Part shown: positions 1-5,427 of the stretch, piece after piece
Layout: each line of letters starts with the position of its first letter
Numbering within the stretch: the stretch's first letter is position 1
Assembly: GCA_025455945.1 (NCBI GenBank)
Contig: JALOLN010000124.1
Span: 1-6,929 of the forward strand
Length of the DNA: 6,929 bases
Direction of reading: 5' to 3'
DNA from: Actinomycetes bacterium
GTDB lineage: Bacteria; Actinomycetota; Actinomycetes; Prado026
Position numbers and translations under genes: made by a program
Notes under the pieces: model-generated
The model's database searches: none
Seen by the model: the letters and a program-made list of their open reading frames with translations, nothing else
Told to the model about the DNA's origin: nothing

Positions 1-1
1 C

Positions 2-58
2 GCGCTCGGTGCGGCCTTCTCCACCACCCGGCTGGTCGCTGCCCGCGACCGCGCCTGA
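2..58 (+). CDS. C-terminal end of an upstream gene (partial)
   Basis: The frame starting at base 2 reads 18 codons, ALGAAFSTTRLVAARDRA, then TGA at 56-58. A short hydrophobic stretch followed by an Arg-rich tail is what the end of a membrane or wall-anchored protein looks like. A strong hairpin begins 8 nt after the stop, which supports this as a true gene end. The family cannot be named from 18 residues. Because a sortase lies next door, a sortase substrate is a natural guess, but no sorting motif is visible inside the window. Confidence 0.5.
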   Translation, partial: ALGAAFSTTRLVAARDRA

Positions 59-65
59 CCCACAT

Positions 66-103
66 CCCCGGCGGGGGGCCGCACCCTCGGCCTCCCGTCG
101 GGG
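66..103 (+). terminator. Strong hairpin, probable terminator of the upstream gene
   Basis: Bases 66-81 (CCCCGGCGGGGGGCCG) pair with 88-103 (CGGCCTCCCGTCGGGG) to give a continuous 16-bp stem with a 6-nt loop, CACCCT. Two positions (71/98 and 76/93) pair as G-U in the + strand RNA but would be A-C mismatches in the other strand's RNA, so the structure favours + strand transcripts. It sits 8 nt after the stop at 56-58 and 8 nt before the sortase ribosome-binding site at 112-117. No U-tract follows, which is common in high-GC actinobacteria. It could also act as an attenuator or 3' stabiliser rather than a full terminator. Confidence 0.6.
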
Positions 104-111
104 CCCTTCCC

Positions 112-117
112 GAGGAG
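112..117 (+). promoter_or_regulatory. Ribosome-binding site of the sortase gene
   Basis: GAGGAG lies 5 nt before the ATG at 123. It fixes that start over the longer open frame reaching back to base 9, whose first 38 codons run through the hairpin and look non-coding. Confidence 0.75.
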
Positions 118-122
118 CTGAC

Positions 123-794
123 ATGTCCCGCCGCGCCGCCACCCTCACCACGCTCGTGGTGAGCCTGGCCGTGCTGGCGGGCATTCCGGCTGCCTGGGCT
201 TGGAGCCGGGAGCCGGCCCGTGTCGGGTCCTGGCAAGAGCCGGCGCCCGCCGCCTCCCCCACCTCCAGCGTCGCCCCTCCCACTCCCACCCAGGCAGCCC
301 TGCCGCCCGCATCCACTCCTGCCCGGCCGCCGGAGCCGGTGCGACTCACCGTCGCCTCGGTGGGGGTGTCGGTGGCCGTCCGCCCGGTCGGTGTGGCACC
401 CGACGGCCAGGTTGAGATCCCGGCAGACGCCCGGCTCGCGGGCTGGTACCGCTTCGGTCCGGCGCCGGGATCATCGGAAGGCTCAGCGGTGCTGGTCGGG
501 CACCGCGACTCCCGCACCCAGGGTCGTGGGGGCTTCTACCCGCTCGGCCAGGTCCGGCCCGGCGCCGAGGTCCTGGTCACGCGAGCCGACGGCTCGGTCG
601 TCACCTATCGTGTCGTCGAGCGCCAGCGCCTGGCGAAGGCGGTCCTGCCGACCGAGAGTCTCTTCGCCCGGGAGGGTGCCCCCCGGCTCACGCTCATCAC
701 CTGCGGCGGCGCCTACCTGCCGGACCGGGGCGGCTACCAGGACAACGTGGTGGTCACCGCCCTCCCCGTGGCGGGAGGTGGGTCTGGTGGCTGA
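123..794 (+). CDS. Class F-like sortase (membrane-anchored cysteine transpeptidase)
   Basis: Sortases cut a sorting motif in exported proteins and join the new C-terminus to the envelope; this one should act on the outer face of the membrane. The 223-residue product has an N-terminal membrane anchor (about residues 6-26), a Pro/Ala/Ser/Thr-rich linker (about 36-72) and a compact sortase domain (about 73-214). The catalytic His is H127 in LVGHRDS and the catalytic Cys is C194 in LTLITCGG. The third catalytic residue, Arg, is less clear: the motif after the Cys reads PDRGGYQDNVVV, so R202 is the best candidate, with Gln at 206. Short length and the TCGG motif fit the class F group of actinobacteria. 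The stop overlaps the next gene's GTG by 8 nt, so the sortase and sigma factor are probably co-expressed. No substrate with a clear sorting signal is visible. Confidence 0.88.
   Translation: MSRRAATLTTLVVSLAVLAGIPAAWAWSREPARVGSWQEPAPAASPTSSVAPPTPTQAALPPASTPARPPEPVRLTVASVGVSVAVRPVGVAPDGQVEIPADARLAGWYRFGPAPGSSEGSAVLVGHRDSRTQGRGGFYPLGQVRPGAEVLVTRADGSVVTYRVVERQRLAKAVLPTESLFAREGAPRLTLITCGGAYLPDRGGYQDNVVVTALPVAGGGSGG
773..778 (+). promoter_or_regulatory. Ribosome-binding site deciding the sigma factor start
   Basis: GGGAGG inside the end of the sortase gene lies 8 nt before GTG 787. The alternative GTG at 835 has only a weak CAGG-like match at poor spacing, so 787 is preferred. Confidence 0.6.
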
Positions 795-1401
795 GGTCGC
801 GACGCTGGAGCGAACTCCAGGTACCGTCGATCAGGTGAGCACCACCACCGATGAGGACGTCGCCACCGGGTTCCGCGCCGGCGACGAGCAGAGCCTGTCG
901 GAGGCCTACAGCCGCTGGGCACACCTGGTCTTCACCGTCGCCCTGCGGTCCCTCGGGGACCGCACCGACGCCGAGGACGTCACCCAGCAGGTCTTCGTCA
1001 GCGCCTGGCAGGCTCGGGAGCGCTTCGACCCCTCCGCCGGCACACTGGCGGCCTGGCTGATGGGCATCACGAAGAACAAGGTGGCCGACCGCTGGGCCGC
1101 TCGGTCCAGGGAGCGGCGCGCCGTCGAGGCAGCCTCCCTGTCCATGCCGGGGGTAGATCCGGGACTGGTCGAGCCCCCTGACGCCGACCTCGTCGCCGAT
1201 CGGGTGCTGCTCGCCGACGAGCTCTCCCGGCTCGGCGAGCCCCAGCGCAAGATCATGGAGCTGGCCTTCTACCAGGACCTCACGCACGCCCAGATCGCCA
1301 GCCTCCTGAGCCTGCCGCTCGGCACGGTCAAGTCCCACATCCGTCGTTCTCTTGAGCGGCTGCGGAGCAGGTTGGAGGTGGACGGTGCCGCTGCACTGTG
1401 A
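787..1401 (+). CDS. sigK: ECF sigma factor, SigK-like
   Basis: This alternative sigma factor would direct RNA polymerase to a small envelope-related regulon when released from its anti-sigma factor, encoded just downstream. The 204-residue product has sigma region 2 at about 37-106, with the core-binding stretch DAEDVTQQVF (61-70) followed by the promoter-melting part ending in LMGITKNKVADRW. Region 4 lies at about 142-196, with the -35-binding helix-turn-helix LTHAQIASLLSLPLGTVKSH (165-184). An RskA-like partner supports assignment to the SigK (ECF19-like) group, but the exact group needs a profile search. The start at GTG 787 rests on the upstream GGGAGG; GTG 835 would shorten the protein by 16 residues without touching region 2. 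The gene overlaps the sortase by 8 nt and the anti-sigma gene by 17 nt. Confidence 0.85.
   Translation: MAEVATLERTPGTVDQVSTTTDEDVATGFRAGDEQSLSEAYSRWAHLVFTVALRSLGDRTDAEDVTQQVFVSAWQARERFDPSAGTLAAWLMGITKNKVADRWAARSRERRAVEAASLSMPGVDPGLVEPPDADLVADRVLLADELSRLGEPQRKIMELAFYQDLTHAQIASLLSLPLGTVKSHIRRSLERLRSRLEVDGAAAL
1374..1378 (+). promoter_or_regulatory. Ribosome-binding site of the anti-sigma gene
   Basis: GGAGG within the last codons of the sigma gene lies 6 nt before GTG 1385. It supports that start and implies the two genes are translationally coupled, keeping sigma and anti-sigma in proportion. Confidence 0.65.
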
Positions 1402-2095
1402 TCCTGAATCGCTGGCCCTGCTCGCGCTCGGTGAGCCCGCCGACTCCCCTGCCGACGAGGCCCACCTGGCCGGCTGTGTCGCCTGCCAGAGCGAGCTCGA
1501 CCAGCTGAAGGCCGTCATCCACGCCAGTCGCACGATCACCGGTGGCGACCGGCCGGTCACGCCCGCCCCGGCCGTCTGGGGGCGGATCGAGGCCGAGCTG
1601 GGCCTGGCCGGGACGACGTCGGCCGACCACGGCACCGTGGTCCCGCTGCGCCGGCGCCGCCCGGTCGGCGCCGCCCTGCTCGCCGCCGCCGCCGCGGTCA
1701 CGGGGATCGCGGTGGGCGCCGGGGTGATGGCCACTCTGCAGGACGGCCGCGACACCGGAACGGTGGTCGCCCGCACCGCGCTGGACCCGCTGCCGCAGCA
1801 CTCCGCGTCGGGCACGGCGGTGCTCAGCACGGCCGCCGACCGACGAGACCTCACCGTCGAGGTGGCCGGGCTCACGGCCCCGAGCGACACGTTCTACGAG
1901 GTGTGGCTGCTCGCCCCGGACGCGTCGCGGCTGATGTCCCTGGGCCTGCTCCAGCCGGGCCAGGCAACGACCTTCGAGCTGCCTGCGGACCTCGACCTGG
2001 CCGAGTACCCGGTCGTCGACGTGTCGCTGGAGCCGATGGACGGCGACCCCGCGCACTCCAGCGACAGCGTCGTTCGCGGGACCCTGTCCGCCTAG
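1385..2095 (+). CDS. rskA: Anti-sigma factor, RskA-like, zinc-finger and single-pass membrane protein
   Basis: This protein is expected to hold the upstream ECF sigma factor at the membrane until a signal triggers its release. From GTG 1385 the product has 236 residues. The cytoplasmic N-terminus carries the zinc-associated anti-sigma motif HxxxCxxC (H27, C31, C34). One membrane helix lies at about 93-117 after a basic run (RRRR at 89-92). The outer part matches the anti-sigma-K RskA C-terminal domain pattern (about 155-236), with TFYEVWLLAPDASRLMSLG and a Val/Thr-rich end. In mycobacterial RskA, release occurs through stepwise proteolysis including Rip1; whether that applies here is inference. 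An open frame reaches back to 1352 but lacks a ribosome-binding site and runs over sigma region 4, so the shorter start is chosen. The 17-nt overlap with the sigma gene is typical of such pairs. Confidence 0.85.
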   Translation: MPLHCDPESLALLALGEPADSPADEAHLAGCVACQSELDQLKAVIHASRTITGGDRPVTPAPAVWGRIEAELGLAGTTSADHGTVVPLRRRRPVGAALLAAAAAVTGIAVGAGVMATLQDGRDTGTVVARTALDPLPQHSASGTAVLSTAADRRDLTVEVAGLTAPSDTFYEVWLLAPDASRLMSLGLLQPGQATTFELPADLDLAEYPVVDVSLEPMDGDPAHSSDSVVRGTLSA

Positions 2096-2112
2096 CCGCC
2101 CGCCCTGCGGCC

Positions 2113-2118
2113 TACGAT
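2113..2118 (+). promoter_or_regulatory. -10 box of a probable leaderless ctaA promoter
   Basis: TACGAT matches the actinobacterial TANNNT -10 pattern and ends 7 nt before the GTG at 2126, so transcription would begin at or next to the start codon. There is no ribosome-binding site upstream. No clear -35 element is visible 16-19 nt further upstream. Confidence 0.5.
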
Positions 2119-2125
2119 CGGCCAC

Positions 2126-3085
2126 GTGACCGAGCACGCCGTAGGAGTCGCCGCCCGTCGGGTCTTCCTGGCGAACCTCGTCCTCCAGACGGGCATCATC
2201 GTCACCGGCGGGCTGGTGCGGCTCACCGGGTCCGGGCTGGGCTGCCCCACCTGGCCGGAGTGCGTCGACGGCAGCATCGCCCCGGCCGCCGCCCAGGAGC
2301 AGGGCTGGCACAAGTACGTCGAGTTCGGCAACCGGCTCTTCACGTTCGTCGTCCTGCTCGGCGTGATCGCGACGATCGTCGCCGCCTGGCGCCAGACACC
2401 CCGACGCCGCCCGCTCGTGCTGCTCGCCGCGGTCGGGCTGCTGGGCGTCGTCGGGCAGGCCGTCCTCGGCGGCATCACGGTGCTCACCGGCCTGAACCCC
2501 TTCACGGTGGCGGCGCACTTCCTGCTGTCCATCGGGCTGGTCACCGCCGCGGTGGCGCTGTGGCGCCGCGGGCTGGACGACGGTGACGGCCCGCCGCACT
2601 CGCTGGTCCGGGACGAGGTCCGCTGGATCGCCCGGGGCCTGGTGGCCCTCGGCCTCGCGGTCATCGTCCTGGGGACCGTGGTCACGGGCAGCGGTCCGCA
2701 CTCCGGCGACGCCGACGTGGAGTCCCGCTTCGGCTTCGACGCCCGGACGGTGGCCTGGCTGCACGCCGACGCGGTGATCTTGTTCATCGGGCTGACCGTC
2801 GCCCTGCTGGTGGCGCTGCGGCTCACCGACGCGCCCGCTGCCACCCGCCGCCAGACCGGGGTGCTGCTGGGTGTGTCGCTGGCACAGGGCGTCGTGGGCT
2901 ACGTGCAGTCCTTCACCGACCTGCCTTGGGTCGTCGTCGCCGTGCACATCCTCGGTGCCTGCCTGGTCTGGATCGCCGTGCTCGTCCTGCAGTACACGTT
3001 GCGGACCCGGGATCCGATCGGCGGTCCTCAGCCGAGCAGTGCCCCCACGGCGGCGGCGAACCTCTCCGGCGCACCGTCGGCGTAG
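2126..3085 (+). CDS. ctaA: Heme A synthase (CtaA/COX15 family)
   Basis: CtaA oxidises the C8 methyl group of heme O to a formyl group, giving heme A for aa3-type cytochrome c oxidase, in the cytoplasmic membrane. The 319-residue product has about eight membrane helices in two four-helix halves. Markers are LTGSGLGCPTWPEC with the conserved Cys pair C40/C46, EFGNR (66-70), H131 in VAAHFLLSI, H213 in AWLHADAV and H274 in VAVHILGA. These are three of the four family heme-ligand histidines; at the first, the motif reads EFGN, with N69 where Bacillus CtaA has His. I recall EFGN as usual for actinobacterial members, but could not check. The GTG start is supported by the leaderless promoter box just upstream. 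The polar C-terminal tail (about 294-319) overlaps the convergent ligase gene by 58 nt. Confidence 0.92.
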   Translation: MTEHAVGVAARRVFLANLVLQTGIIVTGGLVRLTGSGLGCPTWPECVDGSIAPAAAQEQGWHKYVEFGNRLFTFVVLLGVIATIVAAWRQTPRRRPLVLLAAVGLLGVVGQAVLGGITVLTGLNPFTVAAHFLLSIGLVTAAVALWRRGLDDGDGPPHSLVRDEVRWIARGLVALGLAVIVLGTVVTGSGPHSGDADVESRFGFDARTVAWLHADAVILFIGLTVALLVALRLTDAPAATRRQTGVLLGVSLAQGVVGYVQSFTDLPWVVVAVHILGACLVWIAVLVLQYTLRTRDPIGGPQPSSAPTAAANLSGAPSA

Positions 3086-3879
3086 CCGAGGAAGAGCAGG
3101 GGCTCGGTCAGCTCCAGCTCCATCAGCACCCACCGCCCGGCGGCGTCGCGCACGAGGTCGACCCGCGCGTAGGCGAGCGCGCGGCTGCCCGGCTCGGCGT
3201 CCAGCACGCACCCGACCGCCGCCAGCAGGTCCGGGGTCAGCGGATAGGGCCGGCTGGGGTCCCCGTGGCCGCCCTCGGTGAGCGCCGGCACCTTGCGCAC
3301 CGCATGGCTCGGCCGGCCGCCGAGGACGACGACGGCGACCTCGCCCTCGCCGTCCACGGCGTCCAGGTAGGGCTGCACGAGGACGCCCCGGCCCCCGGCG
3401 AGCAGCGCCTCGGCGTGGGCGGTCGCCGCCGCCCGGTCGGTGGTGGCGAGGGTGTCCCTGGCGCCGGCCCCGACCGCCGGTTTGACGACCAGCGTGGGCC
3501 AGCCGACGCCGTCCAGGGCCACCGGGTCGCCGGGGTCCAGCCAATGGGTGGGCACGGTCGGCACCCCGGCCGTGGCCAGGTCGCGCAGGTAGCGCTTGTC
3601 GGTGTTGCGCACGATGACGTCGAGCGGGTTCGCCAGCCGGGTGACGGCGGCCACCGACCTGGCCCAGCCGAGGAACTCCGAGTACCGGCGCACGTAGTCC
3701 CAAGGGCTGCGCACCAGGGCGAGGTCGACCGCCGCCCAGTCGACCGCCGGGTCGTCCCACCGCACCGCCTCGGCCGCCAGCCCCGCGGCCCGCAGCGCGG
3801 CCACCGCGACGTCGAGGTCGATGTCCGGGTCGGGGTCGGCCGGGTCCTCGGCGTAGGTCACGTAGGCGACACGGGCCAT
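3028..3879 (-). CDS. ATP-grasp ligase, DcsG / RimK-glutathione-synthetase-like
   Basis: ATP-grasp enzymes join a carboxylate to an amine or similar nucleophile through an acyl-phosphate; the substrate here is unknown. The 283-residue product starts VAYVTYAEDPADPD and has an N-terminal Rossmann-like part (about 1-95) with RSPWDYV (58-64). NTDKRYL (92-98) opens the ATP-grasp fold. K133 in LVVKPAVGAGARD and the QPYL hinge (169-172) are likely ATP contacts. ARVDLV (238-243) and ELELTEP (254-260) supply the acidic Mg-binding residues (E254, E256) near the end. This pattern resembles DcsG of D-cycloserine biosynthesis and its many uncharacterised actinobacterial relatives; no cycloserine genes are nearby, so that role should not be assumed. 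The ATG at 3879 follows a leaderless -10 box by 6 nt. The last 58 nt overlap the end of ctaA on the opposite strand. Confidence 0.82.
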   Translation of the reverse strand: MARVAYVTYAEDPADPDPDIDLDVAVAALRAAGLAAEAVRWDDPAVDWAAVDLALVRSPWDYVRRYSEFLGWARSVAAVTRLANPLDVIVRNTDKRYLRDLATAGVPTVPTHWLDPGDPVALDGVGWPTLVVKPAVGAGARDTLATTDRAAATAHAEALLAGGRGVLVQPYLDAVDGEGEVAVVVLGGRPSHAVRKVPALTEGGHGDPSRPYPLTPDLLAAVGCVLDAEPGSRALAYARVDLVRDAAGRWVLMELELTEPLLFLGYADGAPERFAAAVGALLG

Positions 3880-3885
3880 GCCCCG

Positions 3886-3891
3886 AGGCTA
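3886..3891 (-). promoter_or_regulatory. -10 box of a probable leaderless promoter for the ATP-grasp gene
   Basis: On the - strand TAGCCT is followed by CGGGGC and then the ATG at 3879, so the transcript would begin at or near the start codon. There is no separate ribosome-binding site. No good -35 element is seen. Confidence 0.5.
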
Positions 3892-3950
3892 GCCCCGGGC
3901 CACTCCCAACCCTGGTTCGCTCCCCGGCCCCACCCTCGTCCCCCGCCTTC

Positions 3951-4000
3951 TGGCGCGTGGTGGGGCCTGAGCGCGCGGGTGTGACCCCGCGGACGCGCCA
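3951..4000 (-). terminator. Hairpin-forming region after the unknown membrane-anchored protein gene
   Basis: TGGCGCGT (3951-3958) and ACGCGCCA (3993-4000) are a perfect 8-bp inverted repeat. Inside it GGGG (3962-3965) can pair with CCCC (3985-3988), lengthening the stem with bulges. On the - strand it begins 13 nt past the stop of the gene ending at 4013, and ends before the -10 box of the next - strand gene. It fits a U-tract-less terminator separating the two transcripts. The long interior makes it weaker than the hairpin at 66-103. Confidence 0.4.
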
Positions 4001-4012
4001 CCAGGTGATGGG

Positions 4013-4600
4013 TCAGTCGTGCTCGTCGGCCTCGACCTCGGCCACCGGGCGTCCTCCGGAACAGCGGATCTCGATCGTCACGCGTTGCTCCCCGTTGGCG
4101 AAACGGACCTTGGCGTCTTCGGCGGGGCCGCGCTCCACCTCGTCCACGACGTACCCCCCGCTCGGACTCCACGAGACGAGGTAGGCGCTGTCGCCGCGGC
4201 ACTCCGCGACCACGCTGCCTCCGGGCGAGGAGAAGGCCGCCCGGACGGTGCTCGTCGTGGGGGTGGCGCTGCGGGTCGCCCTCGCGGTGGGTGAGGGCGG
4301 GCTGCTACGGGTGGCGCTCGCCCGGGGCGCGGACGACGGCCTTGCGCTCGCCGTGGACCGCGGCGTCGGAGTGACCGCACGAGCCGAGGCCCCTGCCGTG
4401 GCTGCAGGAGCTGGCGGGTCCGGAGTGGCACTCTCCGCGGCGACCTGGGCCAGCTCCGCGCCGACTTGCGCCTGGCTCAGTGGGCGCACAGTCGGGTCGC
4501 CGGAGGCGGCCCGGACGAACCCGACGGCGCCCAGGCCGACGACTGTGGCGGCCGCCGTCGTGGCGACCCAGGCGGTGACGTAGAGCGCACGGCGGGGCAT
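4013..4600 (-). CDS. Membrane-anchored or secreted protein of unknown function
   Basis: I do not recognise a named family. The 195-residue product has a basic start (MPRRALY), one hydrophobic helix (about 7-31) acting as a signal anchor or signal peptide, a low-complexity Ser/Thr/Ala/Pro/Arg linker (about 57-120) and a small C-terminal domain (about 121-192). That domain has SPGGSVVAECRGDSAYLVSW and YVVDEVERGPAEDAKVRF, with two cysteines, C134 and C180, that could form a disulfide outside the cell. It looks like a compact beta-rich extracytoplasmic domain held off the membrane by the linker. It is divergent from the response regulator gene, and operator-like repeats lie between them, so it may be a target or accessory of that two-component system; this is inference. 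The ATG has only a poor, very close AGGGG upstream. Confidence 0.75.
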   Translation of the reverse strand: MPRRALYVTAWVATTAAATVVGLGAVGFVRAASGDPTVRPLSQAQVGAELAQVAAESATPDPPAPAATAGASARAVTPTPRSTASARPSSAPRASATRSSPPSPTARATRSATPTTSTVRAAFSSPGGSVVAECRGDSAYLVSWSPSGGYVVDEVERGPAEDAKVRFANGEQRVTIEIRCSGGRPVAEVEADEHD

Positions 4601-4621
4601 GCCCCTGATGGTCCGGCCGGT

Positions 4622-4643
4622 CGGGCTAACGCCGGGCTAAGGC
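4622..4643 (+). repeat. Tandem 11-bp direct repeat, candidate response-regulator operator
   Basis: CGGGCTAACGC (4622-4632) is followed directly by CGGGCTAAGGC (4633-4643), 10 of 11 bases identical. A period of 11 bp puts both copies on nearly the same DNA face, as expected for head-to-tail dimers of OmpR/PhoB-type regulators, and one such regulator is encoded 91 bp away. A third, weak copy (GCGGTCAAGTC, 4644-4654, 6 of 11 matches) may follow. The repeats cover the -10 and spacer of the - strand promoter candidate. Confidence 0.5.
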
Positions 4644-4651
4644 GCGGTCAA
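4623..4651 (-). promoter_or_regulatory. Promoter candidate for the unknown membrane-anchored protein gene
   Basis: On the - strand TTGACC (4651-4646) is a good -35 element. TAGCCC (4628-4623) lies 17 bp further on as an imperfect -10, since its last base is C rather than T. The start point would be about 15 nt before the ATG at 4600. The poor last base leaves this moderate. Confidence 0.4.
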
Positions 4652-4721
4652 GTCGGCACCAACCGGTCTCGCAGGGCCGCCCGACACGGACCGGGACGCC
4701 CCGTCCGCGCCGCGACGCGGC

Positions 4722-4727
4722 TAGCGT
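4722..4727 (+). promoter_or_regulatory. -10 box of a probable leaderless promoter for the response regulator
   Basis: TAGCGT is followed by GCCGGT and then the GTG at 4734. No ribosome-binding site is seen upstream of that GTG, which supports a leaderless message and this start. A nearby GTG at 4732 is out of frame. Confidence 0.5.
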
Positions 4728-4733
4728 GCCGGT

Positions 4734-5420
4734 GTGCCGTTCGTGCTCGTCGTCGAGGACGACCCCGCGATCCGCCGGGCTGTGATCCGCAGCCTTGGCG
4801 ACCTCGGCCATGCCGTCGCCTCGGCCCCGGACGCGATGTCGGGCCTGCGCGCCGCCGTCGACGAGCAGCCGGACATCGTCGTCCTCGACCTCGGGCTGCC
4901 CGACCTCGACGGCACGCAGCTGCTGCGCATGCTGCGAGCCGTCAGCGCGGTCCCGGTCATCGTCGCCACCGCGCGGGACGACGACACCTCGGTGGTGCGG
5001 GCCCTGGACGCGGGGGCGGACGACTACGTGACCAAACCGTTCAGCGCCGCGACGCTCGACGCCCGGATCCGCGCCGTGCTGCGCCGATCCGCGAGCCCGG
5101 GCGGCGGTGATCCCACGCTGCGCGTCGGCGGCCTGGTCGTGGATCCGAGGGCCCGTACGGTGACCCTCGACGGGGAGCCGGTCGAGCTGAGCCCGCGCGA
5201 GTTCGATCTCCTGACCTATCTCGCAGCGCGAGAGGGACAGGTCGTGTCCAAGCGGGAGCTGCTCACCGAGGTCTGGCGACAGCCGTACGGCGGCGCCGAC
5301 AAGACCGTCGACGTGCACCTGTCCTGGCTGCGGCGCAAGCTCGGCGAGACCGCTCAACAGCCGCGGTACCTGCAGTCGATCCGGGGCGTCGGCATCAAGC
5401 TCGTCGAGCCCCCTCGGTGA
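4734..5420 (+). CDS. OmpR/PhoB-family response regulator
   Basis: This is a DNA-binding regulator activated by aspartate phosphorylation. The 228-residue product has a receiver domain (about 1-118) with acidic residues E8, D9 and D10, phospho-acceptor D52 in VVLDLGLPDLDG, T79 in VATAR, Y98 and K101 in YVTKPF; all key receiver residues are present. The winged-helix DNA-binding domain (about 128-226) has the family signatures LSPREFDLLTYLA, the recognition helix TVDVHLSWLRRKLG (191-204) and the closing wing YLQSIRGVGIKL. It looks fully functional. The kinase gene begins 7 nt after the stop, so they share a transcript, but that kinase lacks its phospho-acceptor segment. The tandem repeats upstream are its most likely operator. 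Its signal and target genes are unknown. Confidence 0.93.
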   Translation: MPFVLVVEDDPAIRRAVIRSLGDLGHAVASAPDAMSGLRAAVDEQPDIVVLDLGLPDLDGTQLLRMLRAVSAVPVIVATARDDDTSVVRALDAGADDYVTKPFSAATLDARIRAVLRRSASPGGGDPTLRVGGLVVDPRARTVTLDGEPVELSPREFDLLTYLAAREGQVVSKRELLTEVWRQPYGGADKTVDVHLSWLRRKLGETAQQPRYLQSIRGVGIKLVEPPR

Positions 5421-5427
5421 CACACCG

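Larger units (their letters stand above)
4601..4733. promoter_or_regulatory. Divergent intergenic regulatory region
   Basis: These 133 nt separate the unknown membrane-anchored protein gene (- strand) from the response regulator (+ strand). They hold the tandem direct repeat at 4622-4643, a - strand promoter candidate at 4623-4651, a short dyad GGACG-CCC-CGTCC at 4694-4706 in the -35 area of the regulator, and the regulator's own -10 box at 4722-4727. No small ORF is convincing here. Confidence 0.5.

Noticed and set aside
220..786. Long N-terminal extension of the sigma factor frame running back through the sortase gene
   Set aside because: The extension is Arg/Pro/Ser-rich out-of-frame reading of the sortase; the good ribosome-binding site and family length support GTG 787.
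1328..3760. A very long open frame on the - strand across the sigma, anti-sigma, ctaA and ATP-grasp region
   Set aside because: The translation is Arg/Gly/Pro-rich with no domain signatures and runs antisense to clear genes; long empty frames are normal at this GC content.
3951..4000. Attachment site or insertion-sequence terminal repeat
   Set aside because: There is no transposase, integrase or target duplication nearby, and the position just after a stop codon fits a terminator better.
4694..4706. Short dyad GGACG-CCC-CGTCC upstream of the response regulator as an operator
   Set aside because: Five-base arms of G and C are expected by chance at this base composition; it is noted only inside the intergenic entry.
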